Source of the DNA: Neoluteolibacter marinus
Lineage (GTDB): Bacteria; Verrucomicrobiota; Verrucomicrobiia; Verrucomicrobiales; Akkermansiaceae
Reading direction: 5' to 3'
Length of the DNA: 64,000 bases
Assembly: GCF_014904755.1 (NCBI RefSeq)
Contig: NZ_JACZFQ010000025.1
Location: forward strand, 82,821 to 146,820
Numbering within the stretch: the first letter of the stretch is position 1; every line of letters starts with the position of its first letter. Both the position numbers and the translations under genes were made by a program. This document shows positions 55,007-64,000 of this stretch, one piece after another. The notes under the pieces were generated by a model that saw only the letters and a program-made list of their open reading frames with translations, ran no database searches and had not been told where the DNA came from.

Positions 55007-56377
55007 TCAGTTGTCGGCGGTGATCGCGCGGATCTCGTCGACCGACTCGCCGGCAAAGAACAACACCGAGACCGTCCGGCGGTTCTTGGAAAGCCTGACC
55101 CGGTCGGAGGGCCGCGGCCGCTGCTCGCTTTCAAGGCCACGCGTCCTCGGTTCGACGGCGCTGGACGGCGGCAAGGGCGCCTTCGACAGCAAGGTGTCGG
55201 TGCGGTTGAGCTTCTGGCTCGAGGTGATGATCGCGAGCACCGGCCGGTCGAAGGTCACCGTGCCCTGGATGCGCTTGAGCTTCCGTTTGCCCGGAACGGC
55301 AACCGGGTTGTAGCGCAGGAGGTAGCTGCGGACCTTGCGCTTGCGCTTCGGTTCGAGCCGCTGCGAGCCGACGATCGCCTCGCCCTCGTAGACGCCGGGA
55401 GCGGTGATGTCGCAGCGGATCGGTCCGCGCGGGATGAAGTCGCGACGTTCGGGGATCACCAGGATGTGATCGTCGTTCTCCATCAGCGCGAGCTCCTCGG
55501 GCGTCCCCGGCGGGGCGGGGATCACCTCGCCGCGGGTCGAGCGGATCCCCGAGGCCACCGGCCAGGTGAGATGGAAGGGCTTCGGCTCGTAGGCGAGTTC
55601 GCTGAATCCCTGCTGGCGGACAGCCCGCAGCGCGGCGCCCTTCTTCAAGGTCCTCTTCTCGCCGTCCCGGACGATCTCGACCTGGCCGTCGAGGACCACG
55701 AAGTCGGCGGTCCCGTTCTTGTCCGCGGACACCCCGAACGAGGTGCCGAGGTCGGTGAGCGTCGCCGACACCGTGGTCACCTGGAAACCGTGCGCGGATT
55801 CGGGGCACCACGCGTTGAGCCGTCCGTGGTCGAGGATGATCTCGTCCGCCGAGGAGACCGTGAGTGCCGCCGGCGCCTCCACGGCGACCACCGCGCCATT
55901 GCCGAATTCGAGGCGCGAGATCCCTTCCGAAAGTTCGAAGCGGTCGCTGGCCCGCACCTTTTTCCCCTCCTCGCTGCCCGCGGTGTAGAGGGTGGCCACG
56001 CCGGCATCGCCCCTGACCAGCAAGCCGGCGAAAGTGCCGAGCAGGGCGATCGCCGCGGCCATCGCCAGTGCCATCCGCCGCCGCCGGGTGAAGCGGATGC
56101 TGGTCATCACGCGGCCGGTGAACTCGTCGGCGGATTCTCCGGCGACGCATCCCAGATGGGGCAGCACCGTGCGCACGAAATTCTCGTCGCTCCGCTCGGG
56201 CCGCAGCCGGGCGAGCGCTCCCGACACCCGCAGCTGCCGCCGCAGTTCCTCGCGCACCCGCGGGTCGGCCCCGAGGATCGCCATCAGCTCCTCGCGCTCG
56301 TCCTCCGCCAGGTCGCCGTCGAGGTAGACGGCAACCAGCTCATCGAAGCGTGGATCGGGCTCGCTCATCGGGATCAT
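55007..56377 (-). CDS. FecR-domain membrane regulator (probable anti-sigma factor)
   Basis: A 456-aa protein. The N-terminal region (residues 1-85, DERFDELVAVYLDGDLAEDEREELM) resembles anti-sigma zinc-finger-like cytoplasmic domains. A transmembrane helix follows at about 98-116 (ALAMAAAIALLGTFAGLLV). A FecR domain is at about 120-250 (LEFGNGAVVAVEAPAALTVSSADEIILDHGRLNAW...DLGTSFGV). A Lys/Arg-rich C-terminal domain ends it. Its ATG overlaps the sigma-factor stop (ATGA at 56374-56377), the usual sigma/FecR pairing. Confidence 0.9.
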   Translation of the reverse strand: MIPMSEPDPRFDELVAVYLDGDLAEDEREELMAILGADPRVREELRRQLRVSGALARLRPERSDENFVRTVLPHLGCVAGESADEFTGRVMTSIRFTRRRRMALAMAAAIALLGTFAGLLVRGDAGVATLYTAGSEEGKKVRASDRFELSEGISRLEFGNGAVVAVEAPAALTVSSADEIILDHGRLNAWCPESAHGFQVTTVSATLTDLGTSFGVSADKNGTADFVVLDGQVEIVRDGEKRTLKKGAALRAVRQQGFSELAYEPKPFHLTWPVASGIRSTRGEVIPAPPGTPEELALMENDDHILVIPERRDFIPRGPIRCDITAPGVYEGEAIVGSQRLEPKRKRKVRSYLLRYNPVAVPGKRKLKRIQGTVTFDRPVLAIITSSQKLNRTDTLLSKAPLPPSSAVEPRTRGLESEQRPRPSDRVRLSKNRRTVSVLFFAGESVDEIRAITADN

Positions 56378-56913
56378 TGGAAGGAATGGACGCTCTTCGC
56401 CGCGAGGCATCCGGCGAGGGTTTTCCTGGCGAGGAACAAGGCCTTGCGCACCGCGGCCGGGCTCATCGACATCTCCTCGCCGATGTCGCCGGCGCGCTTG
56501 TCGTGGTAGTAGCGGGCATCGACGATTTGCCGTACATGCCGTGGCAGTTTCCCGAGACACTCGCGGAGGGCATCGTGGCGGATCTCGCGATCCTCGATCA
56601 CCCCCGGGGCGGGGTCCGAGCTTTCGGTCTCGATCAGCAGGCCGCTGACCTTCTCGTCCAGCAGCCGCTGGCGCCGGCCAGACTTGGTCAATTCGTTCAT
56701 CACCAGGTTGCGGGCGATCTTGCGCAGCCACATCCCCGCGTTCTCGGGATCGTCGAGCTCGTCCCACTTGCGGTGCGCCACCAGGAACGCCTCCTGGGCG
56801 AGATCGTCGACCCAGGCCTGGTTCACGCCCAGCGCCCGGATGAAATAGCGCAGGCCGGAGTGATGGTTCCGGACCACCTTCTCGATCTGCCGGTCTTTTT
56901 CGTTGCGGGTCAT
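56374..56913 (-). CDS. ECF-type RNA polymerase sigma factor
   Basis: A 179-aa ECF sigma factor: region 2 (NHHSGLRYFIRALGVNQAWVDDLAQEAFLVAHRKWDEL), a short linker (MNELTKSGRRQRLLDEKVSGL) and region 4 HTH (LPRHVRQIVDARYYHDKRAGDIGEEMSMSPAAVRKALFLARKTL). It directs transcription of a small regulon when released from its anti-sigma. The ATG at 56913 starts the family region; an ATG at 56979 would add 22 residues. It is divergent from the sulfatase at 57128, with 214 bp between, which suggests that the sulfatase locus is a target (inference). Confidence 0.93.
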   Translation of the reverse strand: MTRNEKDRQIEKVVRNHHSGLRYFIRALGVNQAWVDDLAQEAFLVAHRKWDELDDPENAGMWLRKIARNLVMNELTKSGRRQRLLDEKVSGLLIETESSDPAPGVIEDREIRHDALRECLGKLPRHVRQIVDARYYHDKRAGDIGEEMSMSPAAVRKALFLARKTLAGCLAAKSVHSFQ

Positions 56914-57127
56914 GCGCTTGCGGGAGGTGACGACCCTACCCGTGGATTCATTTTGCGAAAGTCCGGTGCGTTCCGACATTCCCCGGATTCCCACGCCTCC
57001 GGAGGGCCCGATGACCGACTTTCCCGCAGAAATCCGCAAACACTTCCCGGACTCGCCACATGCCTTGATATACTAGGCCGGCGCGCCACCGCGGCCCGCC
57101 GGCGACCGAACCCGATCCCGCCCTGCC

Positions 57128-58549
57128 ATGAAAGCCACCATCCTTGCCTTCCTCGCCGCCTGCGCGCTGCCCCTCGCGGCCGCCCAGCGCCCGAACTTCA
57201 TCATGGTCTTCATCGACGACATGGGCTGGGCCGACTTTTCCTGCTTCGGCAACAAGGAGGCCCAGACCCCGAACATCGACCGGCTGGCCGCGGAGGGGAT
57301 CCGCTTCGAACAGTTCTACGTCAACTCCTCCATCTGTTCGCCGTCGCGCTGCGCCCTCACCACCGGCCAGTACCCGCAGCGCTGGAAAATCACCTCCTTC
57401 CTCAACAACCGCGCCGACAACGAGCGGCGCGGCATGGCCCAGTGGCTCGACCCCGCCGCCCCGACCCTCGCCCGCTTCCTCCAGGACGGCGGCTACGCCA
57501 CCGGCCACTTCGGCAAGTGGCATCTGGGCGGCCAGCGCGACGTCGCGGAGGCCCCGCCGATCACCCGCTACGGCTTCGACACCAGCCTCACCAACTTCGA
57601 GGGGATGGGGGCCAAGCTGCTGCCGCTGGCCATCGCCCCGGGCGACGCCAAGCCGCACAGGATCTGGGCGGACGCGGTCCGGCTGGGCGAACCGGTCACC
57701 TGGATGAAGCGCTCGGAAATCACCACCGGCTTCATCGACGCCGCCCTGCCCTTCATCGACAAGGCGGTCGCGGACAAGAAGCCGTTCTACGTCAACCTGT
57801 GGCCCGATGACGTCCATTCGCCATTCTGGCCGCCGGTCGACAAATGGGCCAACGGCAAGCGCGGACTCTACCTGTCGGTCCTGCGGGAGATGGACCTCCA
57901 GTTCGGCAAGCTCTTCGACCACGTCCGCAATTCCCCTGAACTGCGCGACAACACGGTCATCCTGATCTGTTCCGACAACGGCCCCGAGCCGGGTGCCGGG
58001 TCCGCCGGCAAGCTGCGCGGCCACAAGGGATCCTTATATGAGGGCGGCATCCGCTCGCCGCTGATCGTCTGGGCCCCGCGGCTGATCGCGGATGGCAGCG
58101 CAGGCAGCACCAACGACACCTCGGTCATGGCGGCCTTCGACCTTCCGCCCTCGCTGTTGAAAATGGCGGGCATCACCGCTCCCGCCGGCGTGAAGTTCGA
58201 CGGCGAGGACCACTCGGCCGCGTTGCTCGGCAAGGAAGCCACGGTCCGCACCTCACCGGTCTTCTGGCGCCGCCCGCCGGACCGCAAGCTCGTCGGTGAG
58301 CCGGCCAAGCGCCAGCCTGACCTCGCGGTGCGCGACGGGAACTGGAAGCTGCTCTGCAACTACAACGGCAGCCGGCCGCAGCTCTTCGACCTGGCGGCCG
58401 ATGCCCCGGAGTCCAAGGACGTCGCGGCCGGACATCCGGAGGTCGTGAAGCGGCTCGCCGCGGCCGTCACCGCCTGGCACCGCTCGATGCCCGCCGACAA
58501 GGGGCCCCAACTCGGGAAGCCGAAGGACAAGGCGAAACGCGGCGGCTGA
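57128..58549 (+). CDS. Sulfatase, formylglycine-dependent (family S1)
   Basis: A 473-aa protein with a signal peptide (MKATILAFLAACALPLAAA). Metal-binding FIDDMGWADFSCFG is at the N-terminus. The catalytic motif SICSPSRCALTTG carries Cys70 in C-x-P-S-R, so it needs FGE activation. GKWHLGG and CSDNGPEPG are further sulfatase signatures. Likely removes sulfate esters from polysaccharide or glycan; the substrate is not readable. It is divergent from the ECF sigma factor. Confidence 0.96.
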   Translation: MKATILAFLAACALPLAAAQRPNFIMVFIDDMGWADFSCFGNKEAQTPNIDRLAAEGIRFEQFYVNSSICSPSRCALTTGQYPQRWKITSFLNNRADNERRGMAQWLDPAAPTLARFLQDGGYATGHFGKWHLGGQRDVAEAPPITRYGFDTSLTNFEGMGAKLLPLAIAPGDAKPHRIWADAVRLGEPVTWMKRSEITTGFIDAALPFIDKAVADKKPFYVNLWPDDVHSPFWPPVDKWANGKRGLYLSVLREMDLQFGKLFDHVRNSPELRDNTVILICSDNGPEPGAGSAGKLRGHKGSLYEGGIRSPLIVWAPRLIADGSAGSTNDTSVMAAFDLPPSLLKMAGITAPAGVKFDGEDHSAALLGKEATVRTSPVFWRRPPDRKLVGEPAKRQPDLAVRDGNWKLLCNYNGSRPQLFDLAADAPESKDVAAGHPEVVKRLAAAVTAWHRSMPADKGPQLGKPKDKAKRGG

Positions 58550-58605
58550 CGCCGCGTGGCGCGGAGCCGGCGGGATGAACCCGGCCGCTCCGCGTGAAGC
58601 AGCCG

Positions 58606-58881
58606 TCAGGGCTTCTTCTTTTTCTGCGGGGCGGCCTTGAACTCGGCGGGCGAAAGCTTGCCGTCGCTGTCCTTGTCCTTCTTCGCGAAGGCCTTCCCGG
58701 CGCGCTCGGCATTCTTCGCGCCCTTGGTGAACTCTTCCTTCGAAAGGAAGCCGTCCTTGTCGGCATCTTTCTTTTTGAAGATCTTCTCCGGGTTGGGCTT
58801 CTTCTTGGCACCGTCGCCCTCCGCCGCGTGGAGAGGGAGCACAAAGGCGGCGAGCATCAGGGCCATCAGGCTGGCTTTCAT
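58606..58881 (-). CDS. Small secreted EF-hand protein
   Basis: A 91-aa protein with a signal peptide (MKASLMALMLAAFVLPLHAA). Two EF-hand loops are clear: DADKDGFLSKEEF and DKDSDGKLSPAEF. Lysine-rich tail. Probably binds calcium outside the cytoplasm. Its role is unknown; it sits between two plus-strand sulfatase-locus genes on the opposite strand and converges on the first sulfatase (56-bp gap). Confidence 0.88.
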   Translation of the reverse strand: MKASLMALMLAAFVLPLHAAEGDGAKKKPNPEKIFKKKDADKDGFLSKEEFTKGAKNAERAGKAFAKKDKDSDGKLSPAEFKAAPQKKKKP

Positions 58882-59182
58882 ATTCGGATCGTTCGTTGGT
58901 TGTTAGGTTCCGCGGGATGCGGGAAGCTGCGATCCGCCGCCGTGGGCGCGGCAATAATCACACATTCAACCCCGTGATTTCGCGACCCGGGGAAATGTTC
59001 CTGCACGGATGCTTTTGACGTGCTGCCGGACGACCCGAATGTCGTCGGCGAGGACTGCGTGCGATTTGAAGTGTTACTTCCAATCGTCGACCACACTTCC
59101 CTTTCCGAACGCGGGCATCGTCGCCTCGTTGAAAACCACGACCCCGCCACCGCGGATGCGCCGTGAATTTCCACCCAGCTAC
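58882..59182. other. 301-bp intergenic region between EF-hand gene and 804-aa gene
   Basis: No open reading frame with coding character. It contains TTGTTAG at about 58899-58905 (the only plus-strand copy of the TGTTAG hexamer seen), a TTGACG at about 59016 without a clear partner -10, and a small palindrome GAAGT-GTT-ACTTC at about 59069-59081 that could be an operator. Both divergent promoters must lie here. Confidence 0.4.
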
Positions 59183-61597
59183 ATGAGTTCCAAGATCCAT
59201 TTCCCGACCCTGTTCGCGCTCGTCCTGTCGCCGGCGCTCGGCGCCCCGCTCGAGCTCTCCGGCATCTACCCCTCGCTGGCCATGTTCAACGAACAGAACG
59301 AATGCGGCACGGGGGCCGTCGTGCCGTGGGCAGACCGGCTCTGGGTCATCACCTACGCCCCCCACGAGCCGAACGGGAGCGACGACAAGCTTTACGAAAT
59401 CACCCCTTCCCTCGACCAGATCATCCATCCCGAATCGATCGGCGGCACGCCGGCCAACCGGATGATCCACGACGAAAGCCGGCAGTTGTTCATCGGCCCC
59501 TATGTCATCGGAGCCGACCGCCGGGTCCGCGCGACGCCCTACCGCACGATGTTCGGCCGCCACACCGGGAACGCGCGCCACCTGACCGATCCCGCCGGCA
59601 AGATCGTCTTCGCGACGATGGAGGAAGGCATCTACGAAATGGACGTCAAAACCCTCGCGGTAAAGGAACTCTGGGGGGACGAGCAATCCAAGAACAGCCC
59701 GCGCAAGGCCAACCTGCCCGGCTACCATGGCAAGGGCTTCTACTCCGGCCAGGGCGTCTATGTTTACGCCAACAACGGCGAGCACGGGACGGCGGCACAG
59801 AAGCGCCCCGACGTGCCTTCCGGGGTCCTTGCCGAGTGGGACGGGAAGTCCGACGCCTGGACGATCGTCCGCCGCAACCAGTTCACCGAGGTCACCGGCC
59901 CCGGCGGCATCCACGGCAACCCGCACCCGGAGACCGACCCGATCTGGGCATCCGGCTGGGACTTCAAGTCGCTCCTCTTCGGCGTCCGCATGCCGGACCA
60001 GGGCTGGACCTTCTACCGCCTGCCCAAGGGCTCGCACTCCTATGACGGGGCCCACGGCTGGAACACCGAATGGCCGCGCATCCGGGACATCGGCGAGGAC
60101 CAATTCCTGATGACCATGCACGGCACCTTCTGGAAGTTCCCGAAGACCTTCACCCCGCGATCTTCCACTGGCATCGAACCCCGCTCGAACTACCTCAAGG
60201 TGATCGGCGACTTCGCACGCTGGAACGACCGCCTGGTCATGGGCTGCGACGACACCGCGCGGAACGAGTTCCTCAACAAGCGCAAGGCCAAGGGCAAGAT
60301 CACCGCGCCACAGTCGCAATCCAACCTCTGGTTCGTCGACCCCGGCCAACTCGATCACTTCGGCCCCGCCATCGGCCGCGGGGCCGTGTGGGTCGGCGAG
60401 AACGTCGCCGCCGGCACTCCCTCCGATCCTTTCCTGTTCAGCGGCTATGACCTGCGCTCGCTCCATCTGCGGGTCGACCCCGGAACACCCGCGACCGTGC
60501 GCATGGAGGTGGACGTCGAGGGCCATGGCCAATGGTCGACGCTCCGCGAGGTCGCCATCCCCGCCAGCGGCTACGCCTTCGTCGAGTTCGCCCCGGAGGA
60601 AAAAGGCGCCTGGATCCGGCTCGCTTCCACCACCGGACTCACCAACGCGTCCGCCGTTTTCACTTACCACGACCGCGACCCGCGCGACGAGACGGCCTCC
60701 GGCATCTTCGAGGGCCTTGCCGGATCCGGCGGCGAGCTGACCGGCGGCCTCGTTCATGCCCGCGACGGCAACAAGCGCAGCCTCGCCTTCGCCGCGGTCG
60801 ACCAGGACGGCAAGGACATCGGTTGCTACGAGCTCGATGCCGACCTCAAGCTCACCCGCAGCGACGATCCCGGCCTGCACACCTTTTCGGAGGACCGCGC
60901 CACCCTGCCGACCGGCGTGCTGGCCGAGGATGCCGCCTCGATCATCTACACCGACGATCACGGCAAGCGCTGGCGCTTGCCGAAGGGCTCCCCCGCGATG
61001 AGCCGCCATCCCCTGGGCACCAGCCGGGTGGTCCGCGAGGTCGCCACCGAGCGGGACCTCTTCAACGCCCACGGCACCTTCTACGAGCTCCCCGCCGAGA
61101 ATGCGGGCGGCTTCGCCAAGGTCCGCCCCGTCGCCACTCACAACCGCTTCGTCCACGACTTCTGTTCCTACCGGGGGCTGTTCATCGTCTCCGGCATCGC
61201 CACGAACGCCCCGCTCGACAACGCCCACATCATCCGCTCCAGCGACGGCAAGACCGCGCTCTGGGCCGGCGCCATCGACGACATCTGGCAACTCGGCAAG
61301 CCGGTCGGCCGCGGCGGCCCCTGGCAGGACAGCCCGGTGAAGGCCGGCATCCCCTCCGACCCCTACCTGATGACGGCCTATGACCGGAAGGAGCTCACCC
61401 TCGCCTCCCGGGAAGCCGTGAACATCACCGCCGAAATCGACCTGACCGGCGACGGCCGCTGGGCTCCCTACAAGAGCTTCGGACTCAAGCCCGGCGTCAC
61501 TGTCACCCATGAGTTCCCCGACGCGTTCCATGCCTACTGGATCCGTTTCGTCGCCGACCAGGACACCACGGCCAGCGCCCAGCTCCGCTACCGCTGA
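59183..61597 (+). CDS. 804-aa secreted protein with internal duplication, sulfatase locus
   Basis: Starts at ATG 59183 with a signal peptide (MSSKIHFPTLFALVLSPALGA). The remaining body has no family I can name. Residues 1-280 are beta-propeller-like (YEITPSLDQIIHPESIGG, RQLFIGPYVIGADRRV, GKIVFATMEEGIYEMDVKTL). Two regions repeat: about 278-495 (RLPKGSHSYDG... HGTFWKFP ... GTPSDPFLFSGYDLRSLHLRV ... ATVRMEVDVEGHGQW) and about 598-804 (RLPKGSPAMS... HGTFYELP ... GIPSDPYLMTAYDRKELTLAS ... VNITAEIDLTGDGRW). It lies between two sulfatases and may bind or act on the sulfated substrate (inference). Confidence 0.75.
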   Translation: MSSKIHFPTLFALVLSPALGAPLELSGIYPSLAMFNEQNECGTGAVVPWADRLWVITYAPHEPNGSDDKLYEITPSLDQIIHPESIGGTPANRMIHDESRQLFIGPYVIGADRRVRATPYRTMFGRHTGNARHLTDPAGKIVFATMEEGIYEMDVKTLAVKELWGDEQSKNSPRKANLPGYHGKGFYSGQGVYVYANNGEHGTAAQKRPDVPSGVLAEWDGKSDAWTIVRRNQFTEVTGPGGIHGNPHPETDPIWASGWDFKSLLFGVRMPDQGWTFYRLPKGSHSYDGAHGWNTEWPRIRDIGEDQFLMTMHGTFWKFPKTFTPRSSTGIEPRSNYLKVIGDFARWNDRLVMGCDDTARNEFLNKRKAKGKITAPQSQSNLWFVDPGQLDHFGPAIGRGAVWVGENVAAGTPSDPFLFSGYDLRSLHLRVDPGTPATVRMEVDVEGHGQWSTLREVAIPASGYAFVEFAPEEKGAWIRLASTTGLTNASAVFTYHDRDPRDETASGIFEGLAGSGGELTGGLVHARDGNKRSLAFAAVDQDGKDIGCYELDADLKLTRSDDPGLHTFSEDRATLPTGVLAEDAASIIYTDDHGKRWRLPKGSPAMSRHPLGTSRVVREVATERDLFNAHGTFYELPAENAGGFAKVRPVATHNRFVHDFCSYRGLFIVSGIATNAPLDNAHIIRSSDGKTALWAGAIDDIWQLGKPVGRGGPWQDSPVKAGIPSDPYLMTAYDRKELTLASREAVNITAEIDLTGDGRWAPYKSFGLKPGVTVTHEFPDAFHAYWIRFVADQDTTASAQLRYR

Positions 61598-61742
61598 TTC
61601 TCGGTCGCGGGGGGTGAAAAGTTGTCAGAAAATCAAAAAACGTCGCTTTTCAGGGTAACAAAGTGACGGTGGACGTCATTATCTGTACGGCCGGTGCTCA
61701 ATCGACGCCGCCCCCGTATCCGACCGTCCCCGAGACCCTGAA

Positions 61743-63800
61743 ATGCGCCACCATCCCAGCCTTCTCCTCGCCGGCCTCCTTGCCGCCACCGGCATCCCGT
61801 CCCTCGTCGCCGCCGAGCGGCCGAACATTCTCTACATCCTCTGCGACGACCTCGGCTACGGCGACCTCGGGGTGACCTACCAGAACCAGCGCGCGGCGCA
61901 GAAGGACCGCGCCATTCCCTTTTTCACCACGCCGCGGATCGACACCCTCGCCCGTGACGGCGTGATGCTGGAGCAGCACTACTGCGGGGCTCCGGTCTGC
62001 GCCCCGTCGCGGGCGTCCTTTCTCACCGGGCTCACCCAGGGCCACGCGAACGTCCGCGACAACCAGTTCGACAAGGCGCTCGCGGACACCCTCACCGTCG
62101 GTTCGGTCCTCGGACAGGCCGGCTACGCCACCGCCGCCATCGGCAAATGGGGACTCCAGGGCGGCGCGGAAAAGGCCGACGGCCCGGCCCGGCCGTCGCA
62201 ATGGCAGGCCTATCCGACCAAGCGGGGTTTCGGCTACTACTTCGGCTACGTCCGCCACCGCGACGGTCACTTCCACTATCCGAAAGAAGACGGCCGCGAG
62301 GTCTGGGAGAATGACCGCGAGGTTTCCAAGGACCTCGACCTCTGCTTCACCACCGATCTCTTCACCGCCCGCGCCAAGGCCTGGATCACCGATCACGCCC
62401 GCAAGGATCCGGACCAGCCCTTCTTCCTCTATCTCGCCTACGATACCCCCCACGCCGTCCTCCACAACCCGCCCTGTGCCTACCCCGAGGGCGGCGGTCT
62501 GAACGGCGGCCTGCAATGGCTCGGCAAGCCCCACGCGATGATCAACTCCGCCAACGGCACCAAGGACGGGTGGATGCATCCCGACTACGCCGCGGCGACC
62601 TGGGACCACGACCACAAGGCATCGACTCCCGAAAAACCCTGGCCGGAAGCCCAGAAGCGCTACGCCAACAATGTCCGCCGGATCGACGATGCGGTCGGCG
62701 ATCTCCTCCAGTTGCTGGCCGATCTGAAAATCGACGACAACACCCTGGTCGTCTTCACCTCCGACAACGGCCCCTCGCAGGAGTCCTATCTGAAGGCGCC
62801 CTACAACCCGAACTTCTTCCGCGGCTTCGGTCCCTTCGACGGCATCAAGCGCGACACCCTTGAGGGCGGCATGCGCGAACCCACCCTGGTCCGCTGGCCG
62901 CGCGCCATTCCCGCGGGCAAGGTCGATCCGACCCCGTCCGGCCAATGGGACTGGCTCGCCACCTTCGCCGACGCCGCCGGGGTCCCGGTGCCGGCTGCCA
63001 CCGACGGCGTGTCCTTGCTCCCCAGCCTCACCGGCAAGGGCCAGCGCCGGCCGGGCCTCCTCTACAGCGAGTATGCGGTGGGCGGTAGAACCCCCGACTA
63101 CCCGGAGTTCGCCAAGCCCCATCGCAAGCGCAAGCGCGGCCAGATGCAGGTGGTCTTCGCCGACGGCTACAAGGGCCTCCGCTACAACGTGAAATCCGCG
63201 GACGACGACTTCGAGATCTTCGACCTCAAGAAGGACCCCAAGGAAACCCGCAACCTCGCCAAGAAGCCGGGCTTCGCCGCCTTGCAGGCCACCCTCAAGG
63301 CCCGGGCGCTGCAATCGCGGATGCCCGATTCCTCCGCCCCGCGACCCTACGACGAGGCCCTTGTGCCCGGCCTCGCGCAGGAGCCGAAATCCGCAGCCGG
63401 CCTGACCTGCGCCTGGCATGCCGGCGAGTTCCCGTGGCTGCCCGATTTCCGCACCCTCGAACCGGAAAAGCGCTCCACGGTGCCGGAACTTTCCCTTCCG
63501 GCCGGACTTCCCGTCACCCCCTTCGGACTGTCCTTCGAGGGCTATTTCCATGCCAAGGAGGACGGACCCTACACCTTCAGGACCCGCAGCGACGGCGAGA
63601 CCATGCTCTTCGTCCACGACTGCCGGGTGATCCACGGCCGGGAAAACGGCAGCATCCGGCTCAAGGCCGGATGGCACCCGGTCCGGTTCCTCTACCGCCA
63701 CTCCTCAGGCAGCCCCGCGCTCTCGATCACGGTCCAGCCGCCGCACGGCGAGCCCGTGGCCCTCGGCGGCGCTCTCGTTCGAACCCTTCCAAGCTCATGA
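61743..63800 (+). CDS. Sulfatase with C-terminal PA14-like domain
   Basis: A 685-aa protein with a signal peptide ([24 protein letters not shown]). The active site [13 protein letters not shown] has Cys86 in C-x-P-S-R, and [11 protein letters not shown] and [10 protein letters not shown] are metal-binding signatures. Residues from about 555 to 685 form a PA14-like domain ([39 protein letters not shown]) probably for carbohydrate binding. The stop overlaps the next start (ATGA at 63797-63800), so the pair is an operon. Confidence 0.94.
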   Translation: MRHHPSLLLAGLLAATGIPSLVAAERPNILYILCDDLGYGDLGVTYQNQRAAQKDRAIPFFTTPRIDTLARDGVMLEQHYCGAPVCAPSRASFLTGLTQGHANVRDNQFDKALADTLTVGSVLGQAGYATAAIGKWGLQGGAEKADGPARPSQWQAYPTKRGFGYYFGYVRHRDGHFHYPKEDGREVWENDREVSKDLDLCFTTDLFTARAKAWITDHARKDPDQPFFLYLAYDTPHAVLHNPPCAYPEGGGLNGGLQWLGKPHAMINSANGTKDGWMHPDYAAATWDHDHKASTPEKPWPEAQKRYANNVRRIDDAVGDLLQLLADLKIDDNTLVVFTSDNGPSQESYLKAPYNPNFFRGFGPFDGIKRDTLEGGMREPTLVRWPRAIPAGKVDPTPSGQWDWLATFADAAGVPVPAATDGVSLLPSLTGKGQRRPGLLYSEYAVGGRTPDYPEFAKPHRKRKRGQMQVVFADGYKGLRYNVKSADDDFEIFDLKKDPKETRNLAKKPGFAALQATLKARALQSRMPDSSAPRPYDEALVPGLAQEPKSAAGLTCAWHAGEFPWLPDFRTLEPEKRSTVPELSLPAGLPVTPFGLSFEGYFHAKEDGPYTFRTRSDGETMLFVHDCRVIHGRENGSIRLKAGWHPVRFLYRHSSGSPALSITVQPPHGEPVALGGALVRTLPSS

Positions 63801-64000
63801 ACCCATCCGCCATCTTCCCAAGCCTCTGCCTCGCGGCCTCCCTCTCACTCGCCGCCGCGGCGAAGCATCCCAACATCGTGGTCATCTACGGCGATGACAT
63901 CGGCTACGGCGACTTCGGTTGCTACGGTGCCACGGCCGTCGAAACCCCTCACATCGACCGGCTCGCCGCCGCCGGCCTGCGCTTCACCAACGGCTAAGCG
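63797..64000 (+). pseudogene. Sulfatase N-terminus interrupted by TAA at the window end
   Basis: The ATG overlaps the previous sulfatase stop. The first 66 residues are a clear sulfatase N-terminus: signal peptide [22 protein letters not shown], then [43 protein letters not shown]. The next codon is TAA (63995-63997) followed by GCG. Family members continue FTN-x-Y-A-... into the C-x-P-S-R motif, so TAC to TAA would be a nonsense change. Only three bases remain in the window, so a sequencing error or a real disruption cannot be separated. Confidence 0.6.

Noticed and set aside
40926..61680. Shared TTATC-like sequence before the genes at 41048, 47679 and 61743
   Set aside because: Three loose matches at different distances from the starts; not convincing as a common promoter.

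Overview
The window is GC-rich chromosomal DNA from a bacterium of the PVC superphylum, almost certainly Verrucomicrobiota and probably Verrucomicrobiales. The main reasons are a perfect Verrucomicrobia-type LexA box (TGTTC-N4-GAACA) before an imuA-imuB-dnaE2 mutagenesis cassette, a Verru_Chthon cassette A-like protein, DUF1592/DUF1552 cytochrome and Tat-protein pairs, several sulfatases, and secreted proteins ending in a D-x-D-x-DG-x-(T/P)-x-L-x-x-YA module. No rRNA, tRNA, CRISPR array, transposase or prophage was seen. Genes lie on both strands in short operons.

Layout. 1-5 kb: an incomplete secreted Calx-beta-type protein, then a circularly permuted ATP-grasp/alpha-E fusion with a transglutaminase-like partner. 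5-10.7 kb, minus strand: a beta-helix protein, mazG, a rhomboid protease and a DUF3482 GTPase/DUF2868 pair. 10.8-13.3 kb: a secreted cytochrome c and a sorbosone-dehydrogenase-like propeller. 13.3-17.5 kb: methionine synthase (metH) encoded as two in-frame pieces separated by a 197-bp palindromic repeat, with a 24-bp palindrome upstream. 17.5-34 kb is mostly housekeeping: LuxR-type regulator, rRNA pseudouridine synthase, trxB with a thioredoxin-like lipoprotein, Na+/H+ antiporter, riboflavin synthase, GYF/DUF4190 membrane proteins, fabV, mtfA, a CorA-like protein, a eukaryote-type HisA, an MFS carrier and a formylglycine-generating enzyme.

34-40 kb holds the SOS mutagenesis cassette imuA-imuB-dnaE2 behind the LexA operator. 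Both of its internal gene junctions are filled by palindromic repeats of two different families; one family is the same as the element that splits metH. 41-55 kb carries very large secreted proteins (a 1465-aa multidomain protein, a LamG metallophosphoesterase, a 1206-aa Verru_Chthon A-like protein, and a DUF1592 cytochrome with its DUF1552 partner). 55-64 kb is an accessory sulfatase locus: an ECF sigma factor and a FecR-type regulator face a sulfatase, followed by an EF-hand protein, an internally duplicated 804-aa secreted protein, a second sulfatase and a third sulfatase whose reading frame meets TAA after 66 codons at the window edge. The FGE at 32 kb has both catalytic cysteines and could activate these Cys-type sulfatases.

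The observations most worth following are the repeat-split metH with a single in-frame TGA, the two palindrome families in the SOS cassette, a TGTTAG hexamer found only in minus-strand genes in one codon phase, and the duplicated 804-aa sulfatase-locus protein.
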